Part shown: positions 24,982 to 36,739 of the stretch, piece by piece
How positions within the stretch are numbered: the stretch's first letter is position 1
How the letters are laid out: the number at the start of each line of letters is the position of its first letter
Assembly: GCA_025267735.1 (NCBI GenBank)
Contig: CM046299.1
Coordinates: forward strand, 26,252,468 to 26,316,467
Length of the DNA stretch: 64,000 bases
Source of the DNA: Mactra quadrangularis
Taxonomy: Eukaryota > Mollusca > Bivalvia > Venerida > Mactridae
Reading direction: 5' to 3'
The notes under the pieces: generated by a model
The model's input: only the letters and a program-made list of their open reading frames with translations
Told to the model about the DNA's origin: nothing
Database searches by the model: none
Program-made: the position numbers and the translations under genes

Positions 24982-26049
24982 CTCTATTTGGATGTAATTC
25001 GCAAGTCGTTTTCCACAAACGGCCCTTTTCAGAGCCAACCCAATTTATCGAAAGAATTATTTCTCAAACGATATGTCAAACATGCACGTAGTCATCACAA
25101 TCTAAGCACTTTCACGAGGCGCACATGCCTTCTGTCCCCAGCACACATTAAATACAGTTTTTTGTCACATTACGTCATTGTTAACAATTATGTTCACTTT
25201 AAAAATAATGAAATATATAGTATGCGAACAATTAAATCATTGCTTCGAAGTCGTAATAATTACAATATGCACGTGACCGCTCTTACTGATTGATAAGAAC
25301 AAAAGCGCTTCTTAGCAATCGAGCATATGAAGCGTTTTCGACTTAGAAATGATGTTGCATCATGTCGCGTATTGTTTATCCATAATCAAATATTACTCAC
25401 TTATAACACACTGAATTCGAACACAATGTTGTGTGCGCGCTTGCGCGCACAACTGTTGTAACACAACGATTCGTTCTTTTTTTCAATATAATACAGGTAT
25501 CAAAGTCGCACCCCTTTACGATGATGCTCTAGTTCAAATTATTGTTAACGTATCAATAAAATGCACAATTACATAGTTTCAAATTAATAATTGTCCGCCA
25601 TTTGCGACTCCGATTAGCGTTTCCACGGACTATTACCATTTGAGTATTTTAAGTTCAAATAATTCAATTTCGTGCCGCAATTTTCCCTGGAATTGTTGTC
25701 TACGTAATTATATTTTGTCTTTGAGTATTTTTCATTTATTAAAATTCAGAATTATAATAAAACTTAATTAAGCCGCCATTTGCGTATATTGCGTACAACA
25801 TCAAATGTCGTGTTCAGTCATGCGTCAATGTTTGATAAATACACAGTTAATCTAATCAAACACGTCACGGTGATTAATTGTCGATAATCACATGCCATTG
25901 TAGAGTTAACGACACGAGTTAATTAATCAACGTGTCATCTCAATAACTCTACGTGTCAAACATGCATGCACTTTCTCTGTCTATAAAATAGGGTCGCGGC
26001 ACAATTTCAAATCATACATTATTTGTATTTGTCTTGATAATCTCTCAAG

Positions 26050-26379
26050 ATGCCTTCTAGAATTCAATCTCTTGACAAGCGATTCACCCTGAGTGAATCT
26101 GAACGGCGTTTTCGCCAAGCTTGCGACCAGATAGTGATGCTCAACAAGCGACTCGGTGATGTACAGAAACGCTACAAGGCAGCAAAACGTACCAACAACA
26201 GATCATTTCGCTACAATTTGCGATTGAAGCTGGCTGTCATAGAAGGAGCTAGAAATATGTACTACGAGTATGCCTACGCCAAGGCTGACAAGGTTGCTGA
26301 GCTTCGACGTGAGTTATTTGATGAGTCAGTAGAGATTGTGTCAGGCTCCGATTCGGAGTACTCAACTGACTCAGAATGA
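26050..26379 (+). CDS. Array ORF copy 19
   Basis: Consensus protein. The spacer is a mosaic: it keeps the block-specific variants next to the ORF but reverts to ACTTGTAAC and the intact palindrome. It then gains GTAGATTTAACG and an insertion near 27350 (TGTCAAATA), giving a 1407-bp unit. Confidence 0.6.
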   Translation: MPSRIQSLDKRFTLSESERRFRQACDQIVMLNKRLGDVQKRYKAAKRTNNRSFRYNLRLKLAVIEGARNMYYEYAYAKADKVAELRRELFDESVEIVSGSDSEYSTDSE

Positions 26380-27456
26380 CTCTATTTGGATGTAATTCGC
26401 AAGTCGTTTTCCACAAACGGCCCTTTTCAGAGCCAACCCAATTTATCGAAAGAATTATTTCTCAAACGATATGTCAAACATGCACGTAGTCATCACAATC
26501 TAAGCACCTTCACGAGGCGCACATGCCTTCTGTCCCCAGCACACATTAAATACAGTTTTTTGTCACATTACGTCATTGTTAACAATTATGTTCACTTTAA
26601 AAATAATGAAATATATAGTATGCGAACAATTAAATCATTGCTTCGAAGTCGTAATAATTACAATATGCACGTGACCGCTCTTACTGATTGATAAGAACAA
26701 CAGCGCTTCTTAGCAATCGAGCATATGAAGCGTTTTCGACTTAGAAATGATGTTGCATCATGTCGCGTATTGTTTATCCATAATCAAATATTACTCACTT
26801 GTAACACACTGAATTCGAACACAATGTTGTGTGCGCGCATGCGCGCACAACTGTTGTAACACAACGATTCGTTCTTTTTTTTCAATATAATACAGGTATC
26901 AAAGTCGCACCCCTTTACGATGATGCTCTAGTTCAAATTATTGTTAACGTATCAATAAAATGCACAATTACATAGTTTCAAATTAATAATTGTCCGCCAT
27001 TTGCGACTCCGATTAGCGTTTCCACGGACTATTACCATTTGAGTATTTTAAGTTCAAATAATTCAATTTCGTGCCGCAATTTTCCCTGGAATTGTTGTCT
27101 ACGTAATTATATTTTGTCTTTGAGTATTTTTCATTTATTAAAATTCAGAATTATAATAAAACTTAATTAAGCCGCCATTTGCGTATATTGCGTACAACAT
27201 CAAATGTCGTGTTCAGTCATGCGTCAATGTTTGACAAATACACAGTTAATCTAATCAAACACGTCACGGTGATTAATTGTCGATAATCACATGCCATTGT
27301 AGATTTAACGACACGAGTTAATTAATCAACGTGTCATCTTAATAACTCTGTCAAATAACGTGTCAAACATGCATGCACTTTCTCTGTCTATAAAATAGGG
27401 TCGCGGCACAATTTCAAATCATACATTATTTGTATTTGTCTTGATAATCTCTCAAG

Positions 27457-27786
27457 ATGCCTTCTAGAATTCAATCTCTTGACAAGCGATTCACCCTGAG
27501 TGAATCTGAACGGCGTTTTCGCCAAGCTTGCGACCAGATAGTGATGCTCAACAAGCGACTCGGTGATGTACAGAAACGCTACAAGGCAGCAAAACGTACC
27601 AACAACAGATCATTTCGCTACAATTTGCGATTGAAGCTGGCTGTCATAGAAGGAGCTAGAAATATGTACTACGAGTATGCCTACGCCAAGGCTGACAAGG
27701 TTGCTGAGCTTCGACGTGAGTTATTTGATGAGTCAGTAGAGATTGTGTCAGGCTCCGATTCGGAGTACTCAACTGACTCAGAATGA
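27457..27786 (+). CDS. Array ORF copy 20
   Basis: Consensus protein. It is the second 1407-bp unit with the same insertion, and has private changes in the open tail near 28070-28080. Confidence 0.6.
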   Translation: MPSRIQSLDKRFTLSESERRFRQACDQIVMLNKRLGDVQKRYKAAKRTNNRSFRYNLRLKLAVIEGARNMYYEYAYAKADKVAELRRELFDESVEIVSGSDSEYSTDSE

Positions 27787-28863
27787 CTCTATTTGGATGT
27801 AATTCGCAAGTCGTTTTCCACAAACGGCCCTTTTCAGAGCCAACCCAATTTATCGAAAGAATTATTTCTCAAACGATATGTCAAACATGCACGTAGTCAT
27901 CACAATCTAAGCACCTTCACGAGGCGCACATGCCTTCTGTCCCCAGCACACATTAAATACAGTTTTTTGTCACATTACGTCATTGTTAACAATTATGTTC
28001 ACTTTAAAAATAATGAAATATATAGTATGCGAACAATTAAATCATTGCTTCGAAGTCGTAATAATTACATTATGCACGTCACCGCTCTTACTGATTGATA
28101 AGAACAACAGCGCTTCTTAGCAATCGAGCATATGAAGCGTTTTCGACTTAGAAATGATGTTGCATCATGTCGCGTATTGTTTATCCATAATCAAATATTA
28201 CTCACTTGTAACACACTGAATTCGAACACAATGTTGTGTGCGCGCATGCGCGCACAACTGTTGTAACACAACGATTCGTTCTTTTTTTTCAATATAATAC
28301 AGGTATCAAAGTCGCACCCCTTTACGATGATGCTCTAGTTCAAATTATTGTTAACGTATCAATAAAATGCACAATTACATAGTTTCAAATTAATAATTGT
28401 CCGCCATTTGCGACTCCGATTAGCGTTTCCACGGACTATTACCATTTGAGTATTTTAAGTTCAAATAATTCAATTTCGTGCCGCAATTTTCCCTGGAATT
28501 GTTGTCTACGTAATTATATTTTGTCTTTGAGTATTTTTCATTTATTAAAATTCAGAATTATAATAAAACTTAATTAAGCCGCCATTTGCGTATATTGCGT
28601 ACAACATCAAATGTCGTGTTCAGTCATGCGTCAATGTTTGACAAATACACAGTTAATCTAATCAAACACGTCACGGTGATTAATTGTCGATAATCACATG
28701 CCATTGTAGATTTAACGACACGAGTTAATTAATCAAAGTGTCATCTCAATAACTCTGTCAAATAACGTGTCAAACATGCATGCACTTTCTCTGTCTATAA
28801 AATAGGGTCGCGGCACAATTTCAAATCATACATTATTTGTATTTGTCTTGATAATCTCTCAAG

Positions 28864-29193
28864 ATGCCTTCTAGAATTCAATCTCTTGACAAGCGATTCA
28901 CCCTGAGTGAATCTGAACGGCGTTTTCGCCAAGCTTGCGACCAGATAGTGATGCTCAACAAGCGACTCGGTGATGTACAGAAACGCTACAAGGCAGCAAA
29001 ACGTACCAACAACAGATCATTTCGCTACAATTTGCGATTGAAGCTGGCTGTCATAGAAGGAGCTAGAAATATGTACTACGAGTATGCCTACGCCAAGGCT
29101 GACAAGGTTGCTGAGCTTCGACGTGAGTTATTTGATGAGTCAGTAGAGATTGTGTCAGGCTCCGATTCGGAGTACTCAACTGACTCAGAATGA
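28864..29193 (+). CDS. Array ORF copy 21
   Basis: Consensus protein. The downstream spacer is noticeably diverged: a longer T-run near 29690, a change in the ATGCATGC flank near 30172 and TGGGG after the TATA box. Confidence 0.6.
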   Translation: MPSRIQSLDKRFTLSESERRFRQACDQIVMLNKRLGDVQKRYKAAKRTNNRSFRYNLRLKLAVIEGARNMYYEYAYAKADKVAELRRELFDESVEIVSGSDSEYSTDSE

Positions 29194-30261
29194 CTCTATT
29201 TGGATGTAATTCGCAAGTCGTTTTCCACAAACGGCCCTTTTCAGAGCCAACCCAATTTATCGAAAGAATTATTTCTCAAACGATATGTCAAACATGCACG
29301 TAGTCATCACAATCTAAGCACCTTCACGAGGCGCACATGCCTTCTGTCCCCCGCACACATTAAATACAGTTTTTTGTCACATTACGTCATTGTTAACAAT
29401 TATGTTCACTTTAAAAATAATGAAATATATAGTATGCGAACAATTAAATCATTGTTTCGAAGTCGTAATAATTACAATATGCACGTGACCGCTCTTACTG
29501 ATTGTTAAGAACAACAGCGCTTCTTAGCAATCGAGCATATGAAGCGTTTTCGACTTAGAAATGATGTTGCATCATGTCGCGTATTGTTTATCCACAATCA
29601 AATATTACTCACTTATAACACACTGAATTCGAACACAATGTTGTGTGCGCGCATGCGCGCACAACTGTTGTAACACAACGTTCCTTTTTTTTTTTCAATA
29701 TAATACAGGTATTAAAGTCGCACCCCTTTACGATGATGCTCTAGTTCAAATTATTGTTAACGTATCAATAAAATGCACAATTACATAGTTTCAAATTAAT
29801 AATTGTCCGCCATTTGCGACTCCGATTAGCGTTTCCACGGACTATTACCATTTGAGTATTTTAAGTTCAAATAATTCAATTTCGTGCCGCAATTTTCCCT
29901 GGAATTGTTGTCTACGTAATTATATTTTGTCTTTGAGTATTTTTCATTTATTAAAATTCAGAATTATAATAAAACTTAATTAAGCCGCCATTTGCGTATA
30001 TTGCGTACAACATCAAATGTCGTGTTCAGTCATGCGTCAATGTTTGACAAATACACAGTTAATCTAATCAAACACGTCACGGTGATTAATTGTCGATAAT
30101 CACATGCCATTGTAGAGTTAACGACACGAGTTAATTAATCAACGTGTCATCTCAATAACTCTACGTGTCAAGCATGCATGCAATTTCTCTGTCTATAAAA
30201 TGGGGTCGCGGCACAATTTCAAATCATACATTATTTGTATTTGTCTTGATAATCTCTCAAG

Positions 30262-30591
30262 ATGCCTTCTAGAATTCAATCTCTTGACAAGCGATTCACC
30301 CTGAGTGAATCTGAACGGCGTTTTCGCCAAGCTTGCGACCAGATAGTGATGCTCAACAAGCGACTCGGTGATGTACAGAAACGCTACAAGGCAGCAAAAC
30401 GTACCAACAACAGATCATTTCGCTACAATTTGCGATTGAAGCTGGCTGTCATAGAAGGAGCTAGAAATATGTACTACGAGTATGCCTACGCCAAGGCTGA
30501 CAAGGTTGCTGAGCTTCGACGTGAGTTATTTGATGAGTCAGTAGAGATTGTGTCAGGCTCCGATTCGGAGTACTCAACTGACTCAGAATGA
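30262..30591 (+). CDS. Array ORF copy 22
   Basis: Consensus protein. The open tail has two changes (near 30799 and 30847), and the spacer has GTAGATTTAACG without the insertion. Confidence 0.6.
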   Translation: MPSRIQSLDKRFTLSESERRFRQACDQIVMLNKRLGDVQKRYKAAKRTNNRSFRYNLRLKLAVIEGARNMYYEYAYAKADKVAELRRELFDESVEIVSGSDSEYSTDSE

Positions 30592-31660
30592 CTCTATTTG
30601 GATGTAATTCGCAAGTCGTTTTCCACAAACGGCCCTTTTCAGAGCCAACCCAATTTATCGAAAGAATTATTTCTCAAACGATATGTCAAACATGCACGTA
30701 GTCATCACAATCTAAGCACCTTCACGAGGCGCACATGCCTTCTGTCCCCAGCACACATTAAATACAGTTTTTTGTCACATTACGTCATTGTTAACAATAA
30801 TGTTCACTTTAAAAATAATGAAATATATAGTATGCGAACAATTAAATTATTGCTTCGAAGTCGTAATAATTACAATACGCACGTGACCGCTCTTACTGAT
30901 TGTTAAGAACAACAGCGCTTCTTAGCAATCGAGCATATGAAGCGTTTTCGACTTAGAAATGATGTTGCATCATGTCGCGTATTGTTTATCCATAATCAAA
31001 TATTACTCACTTGTAACACACTGAATTCGAACACAATGTTGTGTGCGCGCATGCGCGCACAACTGTTGTAACACAACGATTCGTTCTTTTTTTTCAATAT
31101 AATACAGGTATCAAAGTCGCACCCCTTTACGATGATGCTCTAGTTCAAATTATTGTTAACGTATCAATAAAATGCACAATTACATAGTTTCAAATTAATA
31201 ATTGTCCGCCATTTGCGACTCCGATTAGCGTTTCCACGGACTATTACCATTTGAGTATTTTAAGTTCAAATAATTCAATTTCGTGCCGCAATTTTCCCTG
31301 GAATTGTTGTCTACGTAATTATATTTTGTCTTTGAGTATTTTTCATTTATTAAAATTCAGAATTATAATAAAACTTAATTAAGCCGCCATTTGCGTATAT
31401 TGCGTACAACATCAAATGTCGTGTTCAGTCATGCGTCAATGTTTGACAAATACACAGTTAATCTAATCAAACACGTCACGGTGATTAATTGTCGATAATC
31501 ACATGCCATTGTAGATTTAACGACACGAGTTAATTAATCAACGTGTCATCTCAATAACTCTACGTGTCAAACATGCATGCACTTTCTCTGTCTATAAAAT
31601 AGGGTCGCGGCACAATTTCAAATCATACATTATTTGTATTTGTCTTGATAATCTCTCAAG

Positions 31661-31990
31661 ATGCCTTCTAGAATTCAATCTCTTGACAAGCGATTCACCC
31701 TGAGTGAATCTGAACGGCGTTTTCGCCAAGCTTGCGACCAGATAGTGATGCTCAACAAGCGACTCGGTGATGTACAGAAACGCTACAAGGCAGCAAAACG
31801 TACCAACAACAGATCATTTCGCTACAATTTGCGATTGAAGCTGGCTGTCATAGAAGGAGCTAGAAATATGTACTACGAGTATGCCTACGCCAAGGATGAC
31901 AAGGTTGCTGAGCTTCGACGTGAGTTATTTAATGAGTCAGTAGAGATTGTGTCAGGCTCCGATTTGGAGTACTCAACTGACTCAGAATGA
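31661..31990 (+). CDS. Array ORF copy 23 (A79D, D91N, S102L)
   Basis: The most changed protein in the array, with three replacements and no silent change seen in the ORF. S102L removes one serine from the acidic tail. The spacer also carries several private changes (near 32325, 32355, 32529 and 32891). Confidence 0.55.
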   Translation: MPSRIQSLDKRFTLSESERRFRQACDQIVMLNKRLGDVQKRYKAAKRTNNRSFRYNLRLKLAVIEGARNMYYEYAYAKDDKVAELRRELFNESVEIVSGSDLEYSTDSE

Positions 31991-33057
31991 CTCTATTTGG
32001 ATGTAATTCGCAAGTCGTTTTCCACAAACGGCCCTTTTCAGAGCCAACCCAATTTATCGAAAGAATTATTTCTCAAACGATATGTCAAACATGCACGTAG
32101 TCATCACAATCTAAGCACCTTCACGAGGCGCACATGCCTTCTGTCCCCCGCACACATTAAATACAGTTTTTTGTCACATTACGTCATTGTTAACAATTAT
32201 GTTCACTTTAAAATAATGAAATATATAGTATGCGAACAATTAAATCATTGCTTCGAAGTCGTAATAATTACAATACGCACGTGACCGCTCTTACTGATTG
32301 TTAAGAACAACAGCGCTTCTTAGAAAACGAGCATATGAAGCGTTTTCGACTTAGGAATGATGTTGCATCATGTCGCGTATTGTTTATCCATAATCAAATA
32401 TTACTCACTTATAACACACTGAATTCGAACACAATGTTGTGTGCGCGCATGCGCGCACAACTGTTGTAACACAACGATTCGTTCTTTTTTTCAATATAAT
32501 ACAGGTATCAAAGTCGCACCCCTTTACGTTGATGCTCTAGTTCAAATTATTGTTAACGTATCAATAAAATGCACAATTACATAGTTTCAAATTAATAATT
32601 GTCCGCCATTTGCGACTCCGATTAGCGTTTCCACGGACTATTACCATTTGAGTATTTTAAGTTCAAATAATTCAATTTCGTGCCGCAATTTTCCCTGGAA
32701 TTGTTGTCTACGTAATTATATTTTGTCTTTGAGTATTTTTCATTTATTAAAATTCAGAATTATAATAAAACTTAATTAAGCCGCCATTTGCGTATATTGC
32801 GTACAACATCAAATGTCGTGTTCAGTCATGCGTCAATGTTTGACAAATACACAGTTAATCTAATCAAACACGTCACGGTGATTAATTGTCAATAATCACA
32901 TGCCATTGTAGAGTTAACGACACGAGTTAATTAATCAACGTGTCATCTCAATAACTCTACGTGTCAAACATGCATGCACTTTCTCTGTCTATAAAATAGG
33001 GTCGCGGCACAATTTCAAATCATACATTATTTGTATTTGTCTTGATAATCTCTCAAG

Positions 33058-33387
33058 ATGTCTTCTAGAATTCAATCCCTTGACAAGCGATTCACCCTGA
33101 GTGAATCTGAACGGCGTTTTCGCCAAGCTTGCGACCAGATAGTGATGCTCAACAAGCGACTCGGTGATGTACAGAAACGCTACAAGGCAGCAAAACGTAC
33201 CAACAACAGATCATTTCGCTACAATTTGCGATTGAAGCTGGCTGTCATAGAAGGAGCTAGAAATATGTACTACGAGTATGCCTACGCCAAGGCTGACAAG
33301 GTTGCTGAGCTTCGACGTGAGTTATTTGATGAGTCAGTAGAGATTGTGTCAGGCTCCGATTCGGAGTACTCAACTGACTCAGAATGA
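33058..33387 (+). CDS. Array ORF copy 24, last unit (P2S)
   Basis: Pro2 is Ser, and there is a silent TCT-to-TCC. The downstream region has the most private variants in the array, and the unit is cut at 34341 just before the next TATA box would appear. Confidence 0.55.
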   Translation: MSSRIQSLDKRFTLSESERRFRQACDQIVMLNKRLGDVQKRYKAAKRTNNRSFRYNLRLKLAVIEGARNMYYEYAYAKADKVAELRRELFDESVEIVSGSDSEYSTDSE

Positions 33388-34341
33388 CTCTATTTGGATG
33401 TAATTCGCAAGTCGTTTTCCACAAACGGCCCTTTTCAGAGCCAACCCAATTTATCGAAAGAATTATTTCTCAAACGATATGTCAAACATGCACGTAGTCA
33501 TCACAATCTAAGCACCTTCACGAGGCGCACATGCCTTCTGTCCCCCACACAGATTAAATACAGTTTTTTGTCACATTACGTCATTGTTAACAATTATGTT
33601 CACTTTAAAAATAATGAAATATATAGTATGCGAACAATTAAATCATTGCTTCGAAGTCGTAATAATTACAATACGCACGTGACCGCTCTTACTGATTGTT
33701 AAGAACAACAGCGCTTCTAAGCAATCGAGCATATGAAGCGTTTTCGACTTAGAAATGATGTTGCATCATGTCGTGTATTGTTTATCCATAATCAAAATTA
33801 CTCACTTGTAACACACTGAATTCGAACATAATGTTGTGTGCGCGCATGCGCGCACAACTGTTGTAACACAACGATTCGTTCTTTTTTTTCAATATAATAC
33901 AGGTATCAAAGTCGCACCCCTTTACGATGATGCTCTAGTTCAAATTATTGTTAACGTATCAATAAAATGCACAATTACATAGTTTCAAATTAGTAATTGT
34001 CCGCCATTTGCGACTCCGATTAGCGTTTCCACGGACTATTACCATTTGAGTATTTTAAGTTCAAATAATTCAATTTCGTGCCGCAATTTTCCCTGGAATT
34101 GTTGTCTACGTAATTATATTTTGTCTTTGAGTATTTTTCATTTATTAAAATTCAGAATTATAATAAAACTTAATTAAGCCGCCATTTGCGTATATTGCGT
34201 ACAACATCAAATGTCGTGTTCAGTCATGCGTCAATGTTTGACAAATACACAGTTAATCTAATCAAACACGTCACGGTGATAAATTGTCGATAATCACATG
34301 CCATTGTAGAGTTAACGACACGAGTTAATTAATCAACGTGT

Positions 34342-34560
34342 GTAGCGCCGGGAAATGTCGCATCGCCGGAAAACGTCATAATCTACGGAAAATTTCGCAC
34401 CGTCGCCGGGAAATGTCGCAATCTGCTGAAAACGTCGTAAACCCCACTGCCGGTATATGTCGCATTGTTGACGGGAAATGTCGCAAAAAAATACGCTGCC
34501 GGTATATGTCGTAACATTGACGGGAAATGTCGCAATTATTATAAATGTCGATCATGTCGA
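34342..34560. repeat. Cluster of degenerate CGGGAAATGTCGCA repeats
   Basis: About nine variants of a ~14-16-bp word (GCCGGGAAATGTCGCA, GCCGGTATATGTCGCA, GACGGGAAATGTCGCA and others) lie 18-60 bp apart, beginning one base after array homology ends. Clustered short repeats starting TGTAGCG would fit the end of a mobile element (long terminal repeat or subterminal repeats). I found no matching second end or target-site duplication. Confidence 0.6.
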
Positions 34561-36489
34561 ATCGTAGTAGAGGCTTTGTTGGGTCTTCATAGGCGTAGTA
34601 GGGTCGAGGTAGTGTCTTTATGATCGGGGAGCACTACGCTCCTAACACGCTTATTTTGGACATGTTCAAAACAAGTGTAGTAGGATCGTAGCAAACAAGA
34701 ATCAGGGTAGAAGCGGATAAGGAGCGTGGTAGACGCAGCACAATTGTACCAGCAGCGGAGAAGGTTGGTGGTGAGGTCTTCTTTATAAATTAAATACAAT
34801 TCAATTGATTGTAGTAAAAGCGTATACCAGTAACATCGTCGCACCGTCTTGTGCAGTTTGTTTCAAAACGTTAATATTAGAATGTTAAAATGTAGCATCA
34901 TTTGTAATGACGATCATTTGTACAGCTTTCTACATCTAACTGGTTAAACATCCCTGTAAATGAAAAAAATTACGCAAGCTCAATTTCCATTTAAATTTGT
35001 TTTTTGTTAAAACAAAGACAGATAAATAATCACTTATACGTGTTTCATGTCGAAAAATAAAGTAAAATACGTTTCAGAAACCCAAAAGATATGCACATCA
35101 TCGCTTAACCATACTAAAAGCATAGTAGAATCCTAGTATGATCAGCACCACCGTTGACGTCGCGCACGGTGTTCGACTAATGACGTTTTTCGCGTATTTT
35201 CAACGATTTCTGTTGGCATAGTACTTTGTACAATGAATCTACATTGGCATATTACACATCACAAGAACGAGTATTGTCTGCTGATTACAATGATATTCAA
35301 ATGAAAGGAAATAAACTGTTTGTAAGGAATTTGTCGTTCAATATGTGAAGCGCGACAATGCCGTTTTTGCCTGTCCCAGCGTAACATGCGCGCATCATTT
35401 TTACTCGAAAAAATGCTGCGGTTTTATTAAAAACAGATGAAAATCCGCGAAAAGTTGTGTTTTGACGTTGACGTCATTTCCGCTACAGACGTCAAAATCG
35501 TTTCTGAAATAAGCACCCGGTTATCAAGATTTCACAGCATTAAAGTGAGCGAAAAGTGTGTCCCATTTCCGTTGATGGTATCGATTCAATATGTTTAATC
35601 GTCTTTTACAGATACATGTATAATAGAGAAGTGTTGATTTTTACATGAACAAAATGTAATTTTTATGATTTTTACACTTATGTAGAAATGAAGGTAAATA
35701 TCGCATTGAGCAGAGTGTAGTTGAAAAAATCCCGTGTCTAGCAAAAATGTCACAACGCCCGAATTTGACGTATGCTTTAATGTTAACGTTACTTTCATGT
35801 GATGTTTAAAAAATATGTGGTTACAATAAATAACACATTGGAGAATCTGTTTGTAATTTTTCTACATTTTAATTTGATATATAAATGTTGGTATATTTAG
35901 CGATAACAAAGGCATGGCAAGTGAAAATCCGTGTCTAGCAAAAATGTGGTAAAATCACAGTTGCTTGATTAAAACAATGATCAAGACAATAACTTAACTC
36001 CCTGTGAACCTCATTTTTTATTTAAGAAGTTAAGAGCTGTTACGGAATTTAAGAGGGTGTAACCCCTTCCCCCATTGCGTTCTGCGTGCTCTCAAATTTT
36101 GATACCGAGTACTGAACAAAACAAATCTTGCTTGTTTCATGACAATTTCAAATTCCTTCAGATATTATATTCAGATATTACACGAATTTTATGCAAAAAT
36201 ATTGCTTTTCAAGTTCTGCGTACTAAAAGACGACCCTTTGCGTACTGCGTAAGTTGCGTACGGCCTAAGACAAGCCTGAATACTGCGTACCAAAACGGGG
36301 GTTTCACCCTCATTTTAACGAATGTTCAGTCAATTATTAGCGGGAAAATCACCTTACTTCATTTCTGTCCACACTTGTATTTCACGAACCTTTCAAAAAT
36401 TTCTAAAATCAAAGTGCTAAACTAAAACTGTTCATAAACTGTTCATATTATTGAATTTTCGATCAAATAAAAAATACAAGTATTTGTAC
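34561..36489. other. Non-coding stretch, no gene recognised
   Basis: Contains a GTAGTAGGG-rich segment (34565-34700), scattered CRE-like TGACGTCA (35469), and two copies of the phrase CCGTGTCTAGCAAAAATGT (near 35733 and 35928). Reverse-strand ORFs at 34587-34844 and 35595-35798 and the forward ORF at 36075-36425 show no recognisable domain and no splice context; I regard them as chance. Confidence 0.6.
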
Positions 36490-36494
36490 AAGTA

Positions 36495-36724
36495 TTGTAT
36501 TGTATTGTATTGTACTGTACTGTATTGTATTGTATTGTATTGTATTGTATTGTATTGTATTGTATTGTATTGTACTGTACTGTACTGTACTGTACTGCAC
36601 TGCACTGCACTGCACTGCACTGCACTGCACTGCACTGCACTGCACTGCACTGCACTGCACTGCACTGCACTGCACTGCACTGTACTGTATTGTACTGTAT
36701 TGTATTGTATTGTATTGTATTGTA
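36495..36724. repeat. Layered pentanucleotide microsatellite
   Basis: A continuous 5-bp repeat of ~230 bp. The outer parts are TTGTA units, then CTGTA units, with a central block of CTGCA units (~36597-36680), then CTGTA and TTGTA again. It creates six long but meaningless ORFs, because a 5-bp period can lack stops in several frames. Confidence 0.98.
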
Positions 36725-36739
36725 CATGCACTAGAATTA

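Larger units (their letters stand above)
1..34341 (+). repeat. Tandem gene array, ~24.5 units of ~1.4 kb
   Basis: Near-identical head-to-tail units. Successive ORF starts are mostly 1397-1400 bp apart; three units are 1285 bp because of one shared deletion and two are 1407 bp because of a small insertion near the promoter. The window opens inside an ORF, so the array extends further left. It ends at 34341, where similarity stops inside the promoter dyad. Each unit contains a TATA promoter, one 109-codon ORF, a long open in-frame tail, an AATAAA and about 1.07 kb of spacer. Variation is sparse and often shared between neighbouring or distant units, which is the signature of concerted evolution. 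The unit structure and repetition are directly visible; biological function is unknown. Confidence 0.98.

Noticed and set aside
1..34341. CRISPR array or bacterial/phage origin
   Set aside because: The repeat unit is 1.4 kb with an ORF and a TATA promoter, no short repeat-spacer pattern, no ribosome-binding sites, and the flanks have introns and SINEs.
1..34341. Four-unit higher-order repeat
   Set aside because: Two units four apart share rare variants, but their neighbours do not match each other, so there is no repeating multi-unit block.
34342..35045. Solo LTR starting TGTAGCG
   Set aside because: No matching CA end with a 4-6-bp target duplication was found downstream; the nearest ACGTG is not preceded by a proper end.
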